Source: Parabacteroides bouchesdurhonensis
Lineage (GTDB): Bacteria > Bacteroidota > Bacteroidia > Bacteroidales > Tannerellaceae
NCBI RefSeq assembly: GCF_900186615.1
Contig: NZ_LT896588.1
Coordinates: 3,350,348 to 3,414,347, forward strand
Reading direction: 5' to 3'
Length of the DNA: 64,000 nucleotides
Part shown: positions 53,552-61,329 of the stretch, in pieces
Position numbering within the stretch: position 1 is the first letter of the stretch
How the letters are laid out: each line of letters opens with the position of its first letter
Notes under the pieces: generated by a model
What the model saw: the letters and a program-made list of their open reading frames with translations, nothing else
Told to the model about the DNA's origin: nothing
Databases searched by the model: none
Made by a program: the position numbers and the translations under genes

Positions 53552-55216
53552 TTACTTTTTTATCCTCTTCCAATATTCTGTAACTGAGCCTTTCACCTCT
53601 TTATGTAACAACAAAATACCTATTAAATTCGGCAAGGTCATCAACGCAACCGTTACTCCCGAAAAAGTCCAGACAATAGTTGTATCGGTAAACGAAGCCA
53701 AAAAGAAGCCTGCAACATAAATAATATGATATAGCCGGACATATTTGCTTCCCCACAAATAAGTCACAGCCCTGTCTCCATAATAAGACCAGGCTATGGA
53801 AGTAGAGAATGCAAACAGTAAAAGGGAAAGAGGTATAATATATTGTCCCCAATCGCCCAGGAAACCTCTCTTAAACGCTTCCGTAGAAAGAGGCGCCGAG
53901 TGCAATAAAGATTTGCCTGTCAGATATACTTGCTTATCCTTCATCAGAGGCATCTCTACACGCCCGTTTTTAACATCAAGCTCACCTGTATACACCACAT
54001 TTCCCTGTTTCACCTGTACATTCTCGGCAAAGGAACGGGCATGGAGAAGTGTTACATCCGTATTGGTAATCTTTCCTCCTTCAACATGCAATTTCCCTGT
54101 ATAAAGAGGCTGCAACTTCTTTCCCAAAATATGATCGGAAACCGTTGCCTTTTCTTCCGGATTGTCTTCATTATACCGGCCGGCAAGCACCACCGTATCC
54201 GCCTGTTGAAAACGGTTTTCAAATTTCTCAAGCCACGCGCCGGATGAAAGCAGTACCAGTCCGGTTATGGAGCATATAATAATAGTATCGATAAAAGGCT
54301 CCAGCAAAGCTACCATTCCTTCCGAAACAGGCTCTTCTGTTTTTGCCGCAGCATGGGCAATCGGGGCAGATCCTTGTCCTGCTTCATTTGAGAATAATCC
54401 TCTGTTCACTCCCCTGTTAAACGCCCATACCACTGTTGCGCCCAAAAAACCTCCGGTAGCCGCTGTTCCACTGAACAAATTAGTAAAGATGGATGCTACC
54501 GACGGTATTATATTCTGATAATTATAAGCCAGTATGCTAAACGCCCCCAATAAATAAGCCACAGCCATAAACGGTACCAATTTTTCGGTAACCATAGCAA
54601 TACGCTTTATGCCGCCGATAACGATTAAAGCCAATAAAACTGACAATATAGCCCCGGTTATGTATTGCTGTATGCCAAAAGAAGAAAACATAGCATTCGA
54701 TATACTGTTAATCTGAGGCAAACTCCCGGTACCGAATGAAGAACAAATAGTCGCTACGGCAAATAAAGCCGCCAGCCAGCGCAGATGTAAACGATGCTTC
54801 ATATAATACATCGGTCCGCCCGAGATTGTGCCGTCTTCTGTCTGTTCACGGTATTTATGGGAGAGCGTCACTTCTACCATTTTAGTCGTCATACCCACAA
54901 ACGCAGTCATTAGCATCCAAAACAAAGCCGATGGTCCGCCCAAATGAATAGCTAAAGCCACTCCTGCTATATTCCCCGTTCCCACTGTTCCCGAAAGAGC
55001 CGTAGCGAGCGCTTGGAAATGAGAGGTATCACCCAGTTCATGTTCCTTATCATATTTGCCGCGAACAACAGCTATCGCATGCCTAAAAAAACGGATTTGA
55101 GGGAACTTTAAATAAAACGTGAAGAATAAGCCTGTACCCAACAACAGGAGAACAAACCACTGTGAACCTCCAAAATGGGAATCTATAAGAGAGAGTATGT
55201 CATTTATTTCTTGCAT
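53552..55216 (-). CDS. Alanine/sodium symporter (AGCS family) with periplasmic insert
   Basis: This 554-residue inner-membrane transporter has about ten TM segments. The AGCS signature is in [21 protein letters not shown] and [26 protein letters not shown] (key part [15 protein letters not shown]). Ordinary family members have 440-500 residues; the extra length is a hydrophilic insert of about 110 residues (about 320-435, with [12 protein letters not shown] and [12 protein letters not shown]) between late TM segments. It probably imports alanine or glycine with Na+. The insert faces outside or the cytosol depending on topology and is of unknown use. Confidence 0.9.
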   Translation of the reverse strand: MQEINDILSLIDSHFGGSQWFVLLLLGTGLFFTFYLKFPQIRFFRHAIAVVRGKYDKEHELGDTSHFQALATALSGTVGTGNIAGVALAIHLGGPSALFWMLMTAFVGMTTKMVEVTLSHKYREQTEDGTISGGPMYYMKHRLHLRWLAALFAVATICSSFGTGSLPQINSISNAMFSSFGIQQYITGAILSVLLALIVIGGIKRIAMVTEKLVPFMAVAYLLGAFSILAYNYQNIIPSVASIFTNLFSGTAATGGFLGATVVWAFNRGVNRGLFSNEAGQGSAPIAHAAAKTEEPVSEGMVALLEPFIDTIIICSITGLVLLSSGAWLEKFENRFQQADTVVLAGRYNEDNPEEKATVSDHILGKKLQPLYTGKLHVEGGKITNTDVTLLHARSFAENVQVKQGNVVYTGELDVKNGRVEMPLMKDKQVYLTGKSLLHSAPLSTEAFKRGFLGDWGQYIIPLSLLLFAFSTSIAWSYYGDRAVTYLWGSKYVRLYHIIYVAGFFLASFTDTTIVWTFSGVTVALMTLPNLIGILLLHKEVKGSVTEYWKRIKK

Positions 55217-55224
55217 ATATCTAG

Positions 55225-55575
55225 TCAGGCTTTCGAAATATTCTGAATAACAGCAATAAATTCATCATTCGTCAAACCCAAGTCTATTTCTTTATAGTTC
55301 ACATAATCTTCAAAATAGTCGCTGGCAATATCTGCTACTATATCTTCTCCATTCAATCCGAAAGAGGTAACCAGCTTTTCCACTTTCAAACGTATTTGCC
55401 GGATCACCTGTAAACGATCTTCATATCGCTCCGGTTTTTCCTGTTCCGTTACATGTTCATTACGGGCAATTAAATAAACCACCTTATAGAACTTCTCTAT
55501 ATTGTCAAAAACAGGAATAAACAGAGCCTTCTTATCTTCCGGCAATGCAGCCAGCGTTTCTTGTATTTTTGTCAT
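55225..55575 (-). CDS. Hypothetical helical protein, 116 residues
   Basis: This is an acidic, all-helical small protein ([23 protein letters not shown], key part [13 protein letters not shown]) without signal or TM segment. It lies 8 bp upstream of the symporter gene and is probably co-transcribed with it. I do not recognise the family. Confidence 0.65.
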   Translation of the reverse strand: MTKIQETLAALPEDKKALFIPVFDNIEKFYKVVYLIARNEHVTEQEKPERYEDRLQVIRQIRLKVEKLVTSFGLNGEDIVADIASDYFEDYVNYKEIDLGLTNDEFIAVIQNISKA

Positions 55576-55601
55576 ATTCTTTTATATATCAAGACTAAAA
55601 A

Positions 55602-56213
55602 TCATATCAAACATGCAACTTCTTTAGTTATAAATGATTTCAACGCATTCCAATCCACAGACTTCAACATATGAGGCTCCGGATCTAATTCGGCATCTTC
55701 AAAATAAGTCAAACTTTTCAATACCATGAACAACGATCCGTCAGCATATTTCAACATATAGTAATCCATCATTTCCTGCATCCCGAACTGTTCAAGCAAA
55801 AAATAAATATCAATAAAGTCTTTTCGCGTACCTCTTCCGGTCACTGCCGACAGTTTCATCGCCGCAATATCATCCAATGAGGCCAGACGCAGACCATCCA
55901 TTTCTTTTACAGGGGATAACCATGGATATTTATAGTTCACAATATCCACTTTAATGCCATCCACTATAAAAACATGAATATTACGTGATCTTTTCAACAC
56001 AGAACAAGAACCGCAAGTGCTAATCAATTCCACCACTTCCTCCGGCTCCAAATCAATTGAACCAAACAAATCTAAATCCACAGACTTCCGATGCCCCACT
56101 TGTAAAGCCATAGAAGTTCCGCCCACCAAACGTAAATTTGCCAGTTCCGGAACAGACATAATCCGTTTCAGAAGTTCCAATGTGCCGGAGTCGATTGTTT
56201 CGTAATGTAACAT
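55602..56213 (-). CDS. AbiEii/AbiGii-like nucleotidyltransferase (putative toxin)
   Basis: This 203-residue protein has the minimal nucleotidyltransferase motif GGTSMALQVGHRKSVDLDLF (31-50), with the Asp pair at 46 and 48, and the second block ASLDDIAAMKLSAVTGRGTRKDFIDIYFL (key part KLSAVTGRGTRKDFIDIY), as in AbiEii-type proteins. In type IV toxin-antitoxin AbiE systems such a toxin modifies tRNA and stops phage. Its start overlaps the end of a DUF6922-like gene by 46 bp, a usual sign of a two-gene module. Confidence 0.82.
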   Translation of the reverse strand: MLHYETIDSGTLELLKRIMSVPELANLRLVGGTSMALQVGHRKSVDLDLFGSIDLEPEEVVELISTCGSCSVLKRSRNIHVFIVDGIKVDIVNYKYPWLSPVKEMDGLRLASLDDIAAMKLSAVTGRGTRKDFIDIYFLLEQFGMQEMMDYYMLKYADGSLFMVLKSLTYFEDAELDPEPHMLKSVDWNALKSFITKEVACLI

Positions 56214-56488
56214 TTATAGTCTTCTTTTGAAGTGTTCGACATTAAAACAATAAAGGATAAAGCTTTAGGGTCTAATTGTCGTATTTGTTTAGCTTGTTCC
56301 GCTATTTCAGAAATGGAAAAACGAGAACGAAGCAATTGCCAGTCGGAATACTGGCCATACTCCAGCACGCGTTCAATAATAAAAACACTATGCTTCTCCC
56401 AATCCAAATTATTCCGGTCTACATCCCAAAACAGATACGGAGAAAATAGATTGATAATATTTGTTTTTGATAAATCCGGTTGCTTCAT
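56168..56488 (-). CDS. DUF6922-like partner of the nucleotidyltransferase
   Basis: This 106-residue protein is counted from the ATG at 56488 (MKQPDLSKTN); an upstream start at 56554 would add a hydrophobic tail not typical of the family. It contains FSPYLFWDVDRNNLDW and FIIERVLEYGQYSDWQLL, the DUF6922 signature. Such genes accompany AbiEii-like nucleotidyltransferases in Bacteroidota. It probably is the antitoxin or regulator; this is inferred from context. Confidence 0.75.
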   Translation of the reverse strand: MKQPDLSKTNIINLFSPYLFWDVDRNNLDWEKHSVFIIERVLEYGQYSDWQLLRSRFSISEIAEQAKQIRQLDPKALSFIVLMSNTSKEDYKCYITKQSTPAHWNF

Positions 56489-56599
56489 AGCACAAATCCA
56501 TTTCTCGCAAAGATATAGAAAGGATATGAAGTATCCAAAAAAGATATGTTTCATTCAGTTCCGCCGGCATGAAACAAATCGCCTGCAGATACGAAAAAG

Positions 56600-56639
56600 C
56601 CGGCTTCCCGCCGCCCTTTCGGGCGGAAGAAAACCGGCA
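56600..56639 (-). terminator. Terminator of the second fimbrial operon
   Basis: Nested stems (GCCGG/CCGGC outside, CCGCCC/GGGCGG inside) are followed on the minus strand by a T-run, 72 bp after the HU stop. Confidence 0.75.
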
Positions 56640-56711
56640 ATCGTTCTCGAGAACCTCTACTAAAAAAATCTCTTTGCCTTTACCTTAATTAGCCTATACT
56701 CTGTTTTACGC

Positions 56712-56999
56712 TCAATCTTCACCGTTGGCGTTGATTGCGTCCAGCAGATACTTGCCCGGTTTGAACTTCACGCTTACACGTTCACGGATCATGCAGGGTG
56801 TACCGGTTTTGGGATTACGACCCAAACGCTCCGACTGCTTCCACGGCAGAAACGTTCCGAAGCCTTGAAGGATGATGCTGCCTTTCTGCTGCAATTCGGA
56901 GGTTAATACCGCCTGAACCGCATTCATGTAACGGATTGCCTCATAATGAGGAATAGACAATCGCTCTGCTACCTGTTTTGTTAACTCTGTCTTGTTCAT
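56712..56999 (-). CDS. HU/IHF-family DNA-binding protein, end of fimbrial locus 2
   Basis: This 95-residue HU-fold protein starts MNKTELTKQVAERLS. It carries GFGTFLPW and GRNPKTGTPCMIRERVSVKF and is closely related to the HU protein at 12765-13058. Both close a fimbrial operon, so a role bound to these loci is likely. Confidence 0.87.
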   Translation of the reverse strand: MNKTELTKQVAERLSIPHYEAIRYMNAVQAVLTSELQQKGSIILQGFGTFLPWKQSERLGRNPKTGTPCMIRERVSVKFKPGKYLLDAINANGED

Positions 57000-57048
57000 A
57001 CTATATTGCTTTTAGTTGTTAGTAATTTTTATTCATTAAATATCTGCG

Positions 57049-58209
57049 TTAATCTGCGTATTCTGCGTCATCCGCGTTCCCTGATACCGATCTAAACCAC
57101 GCCATCCGGCGGTAGGCTTTATTTAACTCAGGGTAACTGTCCTGCTCCATATAAGTAGTAAGGCCGCTGTGCTTGGTGACCGGCACATTCACAAACGAGG
57201 GGGTGGCCGCTTTATACAACACTGCTCTAGACAGCGCAGACTCTACCTCCGGGTACAAAGCAGGGTTCAACCGCTCCATATAATCGCCGAAGTCGAAGAA
57301 CAGTTTATGGCTGCCACGGTCGAAACTCTGAACCGTATTTATATTTATACCGCCTGTTGCAGAGCCGGCATTTTGGAAGACTGTGCGCGTTACTTCCGCC
57401 AAATCATCCATGGCACGTAAATCAATCAGGCTCAACGTAGCACTCCGGTAAATGCCCGGAAGCGCGTTGCAATATTCATAATAACGATGGATAAAACCTT
57501 TCAGGTTCACATCCTCTTCAAAAAGGTAGTTAATCAACTCCGGATAAACCGGACTAAAACCCGGGCTGAGTATCTCGGCGGAGGAAGCCACCAGATAATC
57601 CGCTTTATTACGCAACTCATAAGCCACCTCCACACCGGACATCAGGCAGGCTTCCAAGACGATAAAGCTGAAAGTATGGTCGGGAATGGCGGCGGCAAAG
57701 TCTGCCAGCTCCATCTCACGGTCGTTATCGTTCATAATGGAACGCAAGGAAACCGAGCGGGGTGTTGTAAACATCCCCGCCGGCAACCAACCCGTGCCAT
57801 GACTGAAAACCAAAAGGCCATAACTGGGGGCAGGATATAGAAAAAGGGCATCCTGTATCACTTCCGAAAAAACATCGGCGCTGGCCGAGTTATTCTCCGG
57901 ATATTCTTTTATTACTTCTGTATAGGGGTTAGTATCATTGGCTATGACGCGTATTAAGGAAGGAGTACCCTTTTCTCCGCGGGCATCCTGATATATCAAC
58001 AGGTTATCGCGGCCGTTATGCCAACCGGCGGTTATGCTGTCTATTTTTGTGTAGGTTTCATCGCTTAAATTATTATCGCCCGCCATGTAAACCAGGACGG
58101 TACGGCGGGGCGAAGGAACATCGATAGAATGCTCCTCGGTGCAGGAAGAAAAGCCCGCCGGAATCAGGGCTACGATGCTATATATCAGGATGTAAAGATG
58201 TTTTATCAT
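57049..58209 (-). CDS. Clostripain-like (C11) cysteine protease lipoprotein
   Basis: This 386-residue protein has a lipoprotein signal (GFSSCTEE, Cys near 23). The C11 fold shows VLVYMAGDNNLSD, the catalytic His137 in FSHGTGW and Cys188 in LEACLMSG. Clostripain cleaves after Arg. In type V pili, lipoprotein pilins are matured by an Arg-specific protease; a C11 protease inside a fimbrial operon is a good candidate for this step. It lies between the HU and DUF4469 genes. Confidence 0.85.
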   Translation of the reverse strand: MIKHLYILIYSIVALIPAGFSSCTEEHSIDVPSPRRTVLVYMAGDNNLSDETYTKIDSITAGWHNGRDNLLIYQDARGEKGTPSLIRVIANDTNPYTEVIKEYPENNSASADVFSEVIQDALFLYPAPSYGLLVFSHGTGWLPAGMFTTPRSVSLRSIMNDNDREMELADFAAAIPDHTFSFIVLEACLMSGVEVAYELRNKADYLVASSAEILSPGFSPVYPELINYLFEEDVNLKGFIHRYYEYCNALPGIYRSATLSLIDLRAMDDLAEVTRTVFQNAGSATGGININTVQSFDRGSHKLFFDFGDYMERLNPALYPEVESALSRAVLYKAATPSFVNVPVTKHSGLTTYMEQDSYPELNKAYRRMAWFRSVSGNADDAEYAD

Positions 58210-58247
58210 TTTACAATAATTACAGTAGTTAAGTAGAGAAGTCTAAG

Positions 58248-58316
58248 CCTCCATGACGGAGAAGCCAGTGTCTCCGCAGTGGAGAAGCCGGGATCTCCGC
58301 GGTGGAGATTTTCAGA
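58248..58316. repeat. Three tandem 23-bp palindromic repeats
   Basis: The units start at 58248, 58271 and 58294. Each has a dyad of the type CTCC-GCAGT-GGAG. The last one overlaps the stop of the DUF4469 gene. Unit length and position match the five-unit array after the first DUF4469 gene (16308-16422), but the sequence differs. Confidence 0.82.
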
Positions 58317-59046
58317 AGACGGATACCACGAACGGATACTCGTATGAACGAGGCTCTTTCGTATCCGACCCTTTGGCATATTGAGTAGCTATTTTCACCA
58401 TCCAGTCGCCAATAGAAACCTCGGCAGGCAGGGAGAACTGCAGCTTGGAGGGCTGGTTGGGAGAGCATTGTGCGGCGGTGATAAAGACCGGCTTCTCGCC
58501 TCCGGTGGTATCTACGGGGGTGAAGGTGATGCCTACAGCCGGATCGGCGCCACGAAGGGCGATGCGTGTGCCCTCTATCAACACCATACCGCGGAAAGGA
58601 AGCTGGTTGGGGGTATCGGGAGTGGTGGAGTCTAGCACCGCGCCTATCACCGGACCGGTTACCACAGCGCCGTCCATCACCACCTCGGTAGCCGAAAGCT
58701 GCTCGCGCAGGGTTTTTCCGGCGCTATAGGAAGTAACCAGTTGATGCTTGGTATGGTCGAAAGGCGAGGTAGCGGTATCGAAACCCCCTTTTATCTGCAC
58801 CATGTACTGCCCTACCCCGTCTACCACGGTTTTGCCTTCGGCAATGGCCAATGATTTCTCTTCGTCGGCCATGCGGAGGATGTTCTCGATGGTTTCGGGA
58901 CGATATTCGGTACGTTTCTTCACGATACGCTGGGCTATGTCGGCATTATAAACCGTTCCCGTACTCTTTGCTTTGGCGGTATAATCGCCTTCTTTCTCTG
59001 TTAACGCATTGTCGTAAAGACCTGCATATAGTTTTGTTTCTGCCAT
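58312..59046 (-). CDS. DUF4469 protein with HU-like N-terminal domain, locus 2
   Basis: This 244-residue cytosolic protein is the paralogue of 16437-17174, with an HU-like N-terminal half (VYNADIAQRIVKKRTEYRPE) and a DUF4469 Ig-like C-terminal half (DPAVGITFTPVDTTGGEKP, EYPFVVSVF). It is in the same place relative to the HU gene and the last surface gene. Confidence 0.8.
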   Translation of the reverse strand: MAETKLYAGLYDNALTEKEGDYTAKAKSTGTVYNADIAQRIVKKRTEYRPETIENILRMADEEKSLAIAEGKTVVDGVGQYMVQIKGGFDTATSPFDHTKHQLVTSYSAGKTLREQLSATEVVMDGAVVTGPVIGAVLDSTTPDTPNQLPFRGMVLIEGTRIALRGADPAVGITFTPVDTTGGEKPVFITAAQCSPNQPSKLQFSLPAEVSIGDWMVKIATQYAKGSDTKEPRSYEYPFVVSVF

Positions 59047-59137
59047 AATTGTAAATGTTTAGTTTGTTAATAAAACAGGAAGGAAGAAGCATCTTCCTCT
59101 CCCTTCCTTGAATAGTTTAAGTCAATATATTCGCTCC

Positions 59138-61294
59138 TTATTCTTGGACACAACGAATTGCGCAAGCGCTCCCAGTACTATCCGAAGTCGTTTGAACACG
59201 GTCTGTGTTGAAATTCAGACAAGGAGACTTACCTTTCACCAAATCAGAAGACCAGTAGAGGCCATAGATAGACACGTTGTAGTAGTTACCGCTACCCCCA
59301 CGGTATCCAGACGCAGGCAAGACGAATAGTGGATTCTCTTTAGATTTCCATATACCATTACTCGTTAGAGGCTTTTCTGCTGCAATTTTATCAAACTCCT
59401 CTTTTGTTGGTACACGCCAACCGGCCGGACATGGCTGGTTTTCACGCGGCCATTCAGTCATAGAAGTTGTCGCATAATCATTGAACCATATATAATCAGC
59501 ATTAGAGTCACCTTTTACAAACTTATTTGTATAAATACCACTCGCATTTGCTATTATTTCCGCATAAGTCTTATCTGGATAATCTACAAGATCAGTATTG
59601 CTGTTAGTAGCATCATAACTAAACGGCACATTTCTACCCCATTGATACAAATAACCGCAAGTATTCCGAGACCAAGTAGTAGATACACTGGTAGGTACTT
59701 GAGTTGCACCCACATTTACCGGCGCCCAAAACTGGCCTTTATATAATACAGGCTTGATTGTTGTGCCTTCATAATTCGGGCGGAACTGGATGAAAATTGT
59801 ATCTGCCATAGTTATTTCAGACGCATTCTGGATGATAACCCAGGCATCAGAAGGAACTTTTGCTTTATCACCTTCGAAATCAGTCTTATCCGCCTTCGAA
59901 AAGTCTATCGTATAATCACGGGATAAATGAGCAGAGTAATAGCCCTGTAATTCACCTTTTACTACAGCGTCCGCAGGTAACCACGCTGCATTCTTACGGC
60001 CGAAATACTGAACCTCAACCTTTGAATCGTGGTTTCCACTGGCTGTAAAGGTTAATGTACCGGCCAATGTAGTAGGATCTGTAATTGTGTAAACTTTATC
60101 CGACGTTTTAGATACACCTCCCAAATCGGTTGCTGTAATCGCAGTCAATTCCGGTTTCATCAATGTAGGCTTAATGGTCATGGTATCGCCTTCGGCTGAA
60201 CTCCAGTCCGCTACCGTTACATTAAAGCTTATGCTTGTTGTATCTTGTGAAGGGATAATCTTTATGGTGTACAAGCTGTTACGCATGATTGACAGTGCGG
60301 CTGTATCGCCGGCTGCCTGGCCTTTCGTCATAAACTCAACACGCTGTGACATGGGGCTGCCGTTGAATGTTCCGTCAATCTGGATGGCCGTGGCATCAGA
60401 TACCGGAGAAGATGGAGCTGTTTTAACACTACCATCCGTATCAAATTCAACGCCGTTCAGGTTCTCATACATATAAAGGGTATCCAAACGCTGGTAAACG
60501 ACATCCACGCCTTCTGTGGTTGCCGTTCCGTCAGCCTTACGGAATGTAACGGCTTTACTCTCTTTCAGTGCGTCGGCTATTACATTGATGTTGTTAATCA
60601 AAGTATAGCTGTTGGGCATTAAAGCGGCTTGCTCTTTACCGTTCAGCACCTTGGCGCTTGTGATACGGAAGCCTTTGCTGGCATCCGCATTGTAAGCGTT
60701 ATTGATGATGTCCACGCGGGCTACCAGACGGTCCATATTGAATTCTACGTCTTTGGCTTCGCCTTCGTTCAAGTTGTTTACCTCTGCCGAACCAAACATC
60801 AAAAGAGGTTTTACCGGATTTTCGGCGGTCAGGGCCTCACTTACGGCCGCTTTCAAAAGGTCTTCGTTCGTGATTGTCTCCGGTTGGATATTGTTTTCCG
60901 CATAGTTGGCCAATGCAAAGAACTGAACATTATTAGTACCGGTCATCGCCATTTTAAAAGTAGCGGTGTATTTGCCGGCTTCTACTTCCGTCAGTTTCTG
61001 GGTAAAGCCATCCGTAGAACCCAACATCTCGGTACTGCGGTAACACTGCAAGGAGGTGTTTGTTCCTACCTTTACGAAGAAAGCGATGCTCTCTATCTGC
61101 TGTTCATCCGCGTTGGCTGCCAATGTCTTCTTGTCGTCTGCATACGATTTCAGGTTCTTAACCGTATTCATGTTCAGGTTGACAACGGCAGTACCCGGTT
61201 CGGCATAGCCCGGGTTTTCCTTTATTACAACCTCATCGTTACACGAGGTCAAGCCGGCTACAAGCATAGCCAATGCTATTAGTTTCTTTTTCAT
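59138..61294 (-). CDS. Fimbrial lipoprotein with C-terminal FISUMP domain (not DGR-linked)
   Basis: This 718-residue lipoprotein (LTSCNDEV) has a P. gingivalis FimA/Mfa1-like N-terminal half (SIAFFVKVGTN, FFALANYAENN) and a C-terminal FISUMP domain (about 560-718, CPAGWRVPTKEEFDKIA, LYWSSD, CAIRCVQE). This is the same domain type as the DGR target's tip. At DNA level only short pieces match the TRs, with no adenine-biased pattern, so it is not a VR of the present TRs. Confidence 0.82.
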   Translation of the reverse strand: MKKKLIALAMLVAGLTSCNDEVVIKENPGYAEPGTAVVNLNMNTVKNLKSYADDKKTLAANADEQQIESIAFFVKVGTNTSLQCYRSTEMLGSTDGFTQKLTEVEAGKYTATFKMAMTGTNNVQFFALANYAENNIQPETITNEDLLKAAVSEALTAENPVKPLLMFGSAEVNNLNEGEAKDVEFNMDRLVARVDIINNAYNADASKGFRITSAKVLNGKEQAALMPNSYTLINNINVIADALKESKAVTFRKADGTATTEGVDVVYQRLDTLYMYENLNGVEFDTDGSVKTAPSSPVSDATAIQIDGTFNGSPMSQRVEFMTKGQAAGDTAALSIMRNSLYTIKIIPSQDTTSISFNVTVADWSSAEGDTMTIKPTLMKPELTAITATDLGGVSKTSDKVYTITDPTTLAGTLTFTASGNHDSKVEVQYFGRKNAAWLPADAVVKGELQGYYSAHLSRDYTIDFSKADKTDFEGDKAKVPSDAWVIIQNASEITMADTIFIQFRPNYEGTTIKPVLYKGQFWAPVNVGATQVPTSVSTTWSRNTCGYLYQWGRNVPFSYDATNSNTDLVDYPDKTYAEIIANASGIYTNKFVKGDSNADYIWFNDYATTSMTEWPRENQPCPAGWRVPTKEEFDKIAAEKPLTSNGIWKSKENPLFVLPASGYRGGSGNYYNVSIYGLYWSSDLVKGKSPCLNFNTDRVQTTSDSTGSACAIRCVQE

Positions 61295-61329
61295 ATTTTA
61301 CTGTTTTAATTCGTTTTTGTTGTGTTAGA

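Noticed and set aside
59138-59300. Possible second VR in the FISUMP domain of the locus 2 protein
   Set aside because: Only short stretches resemble the TRs, and differences are at all bases, not only template adenines. It is homologous at domain level only.
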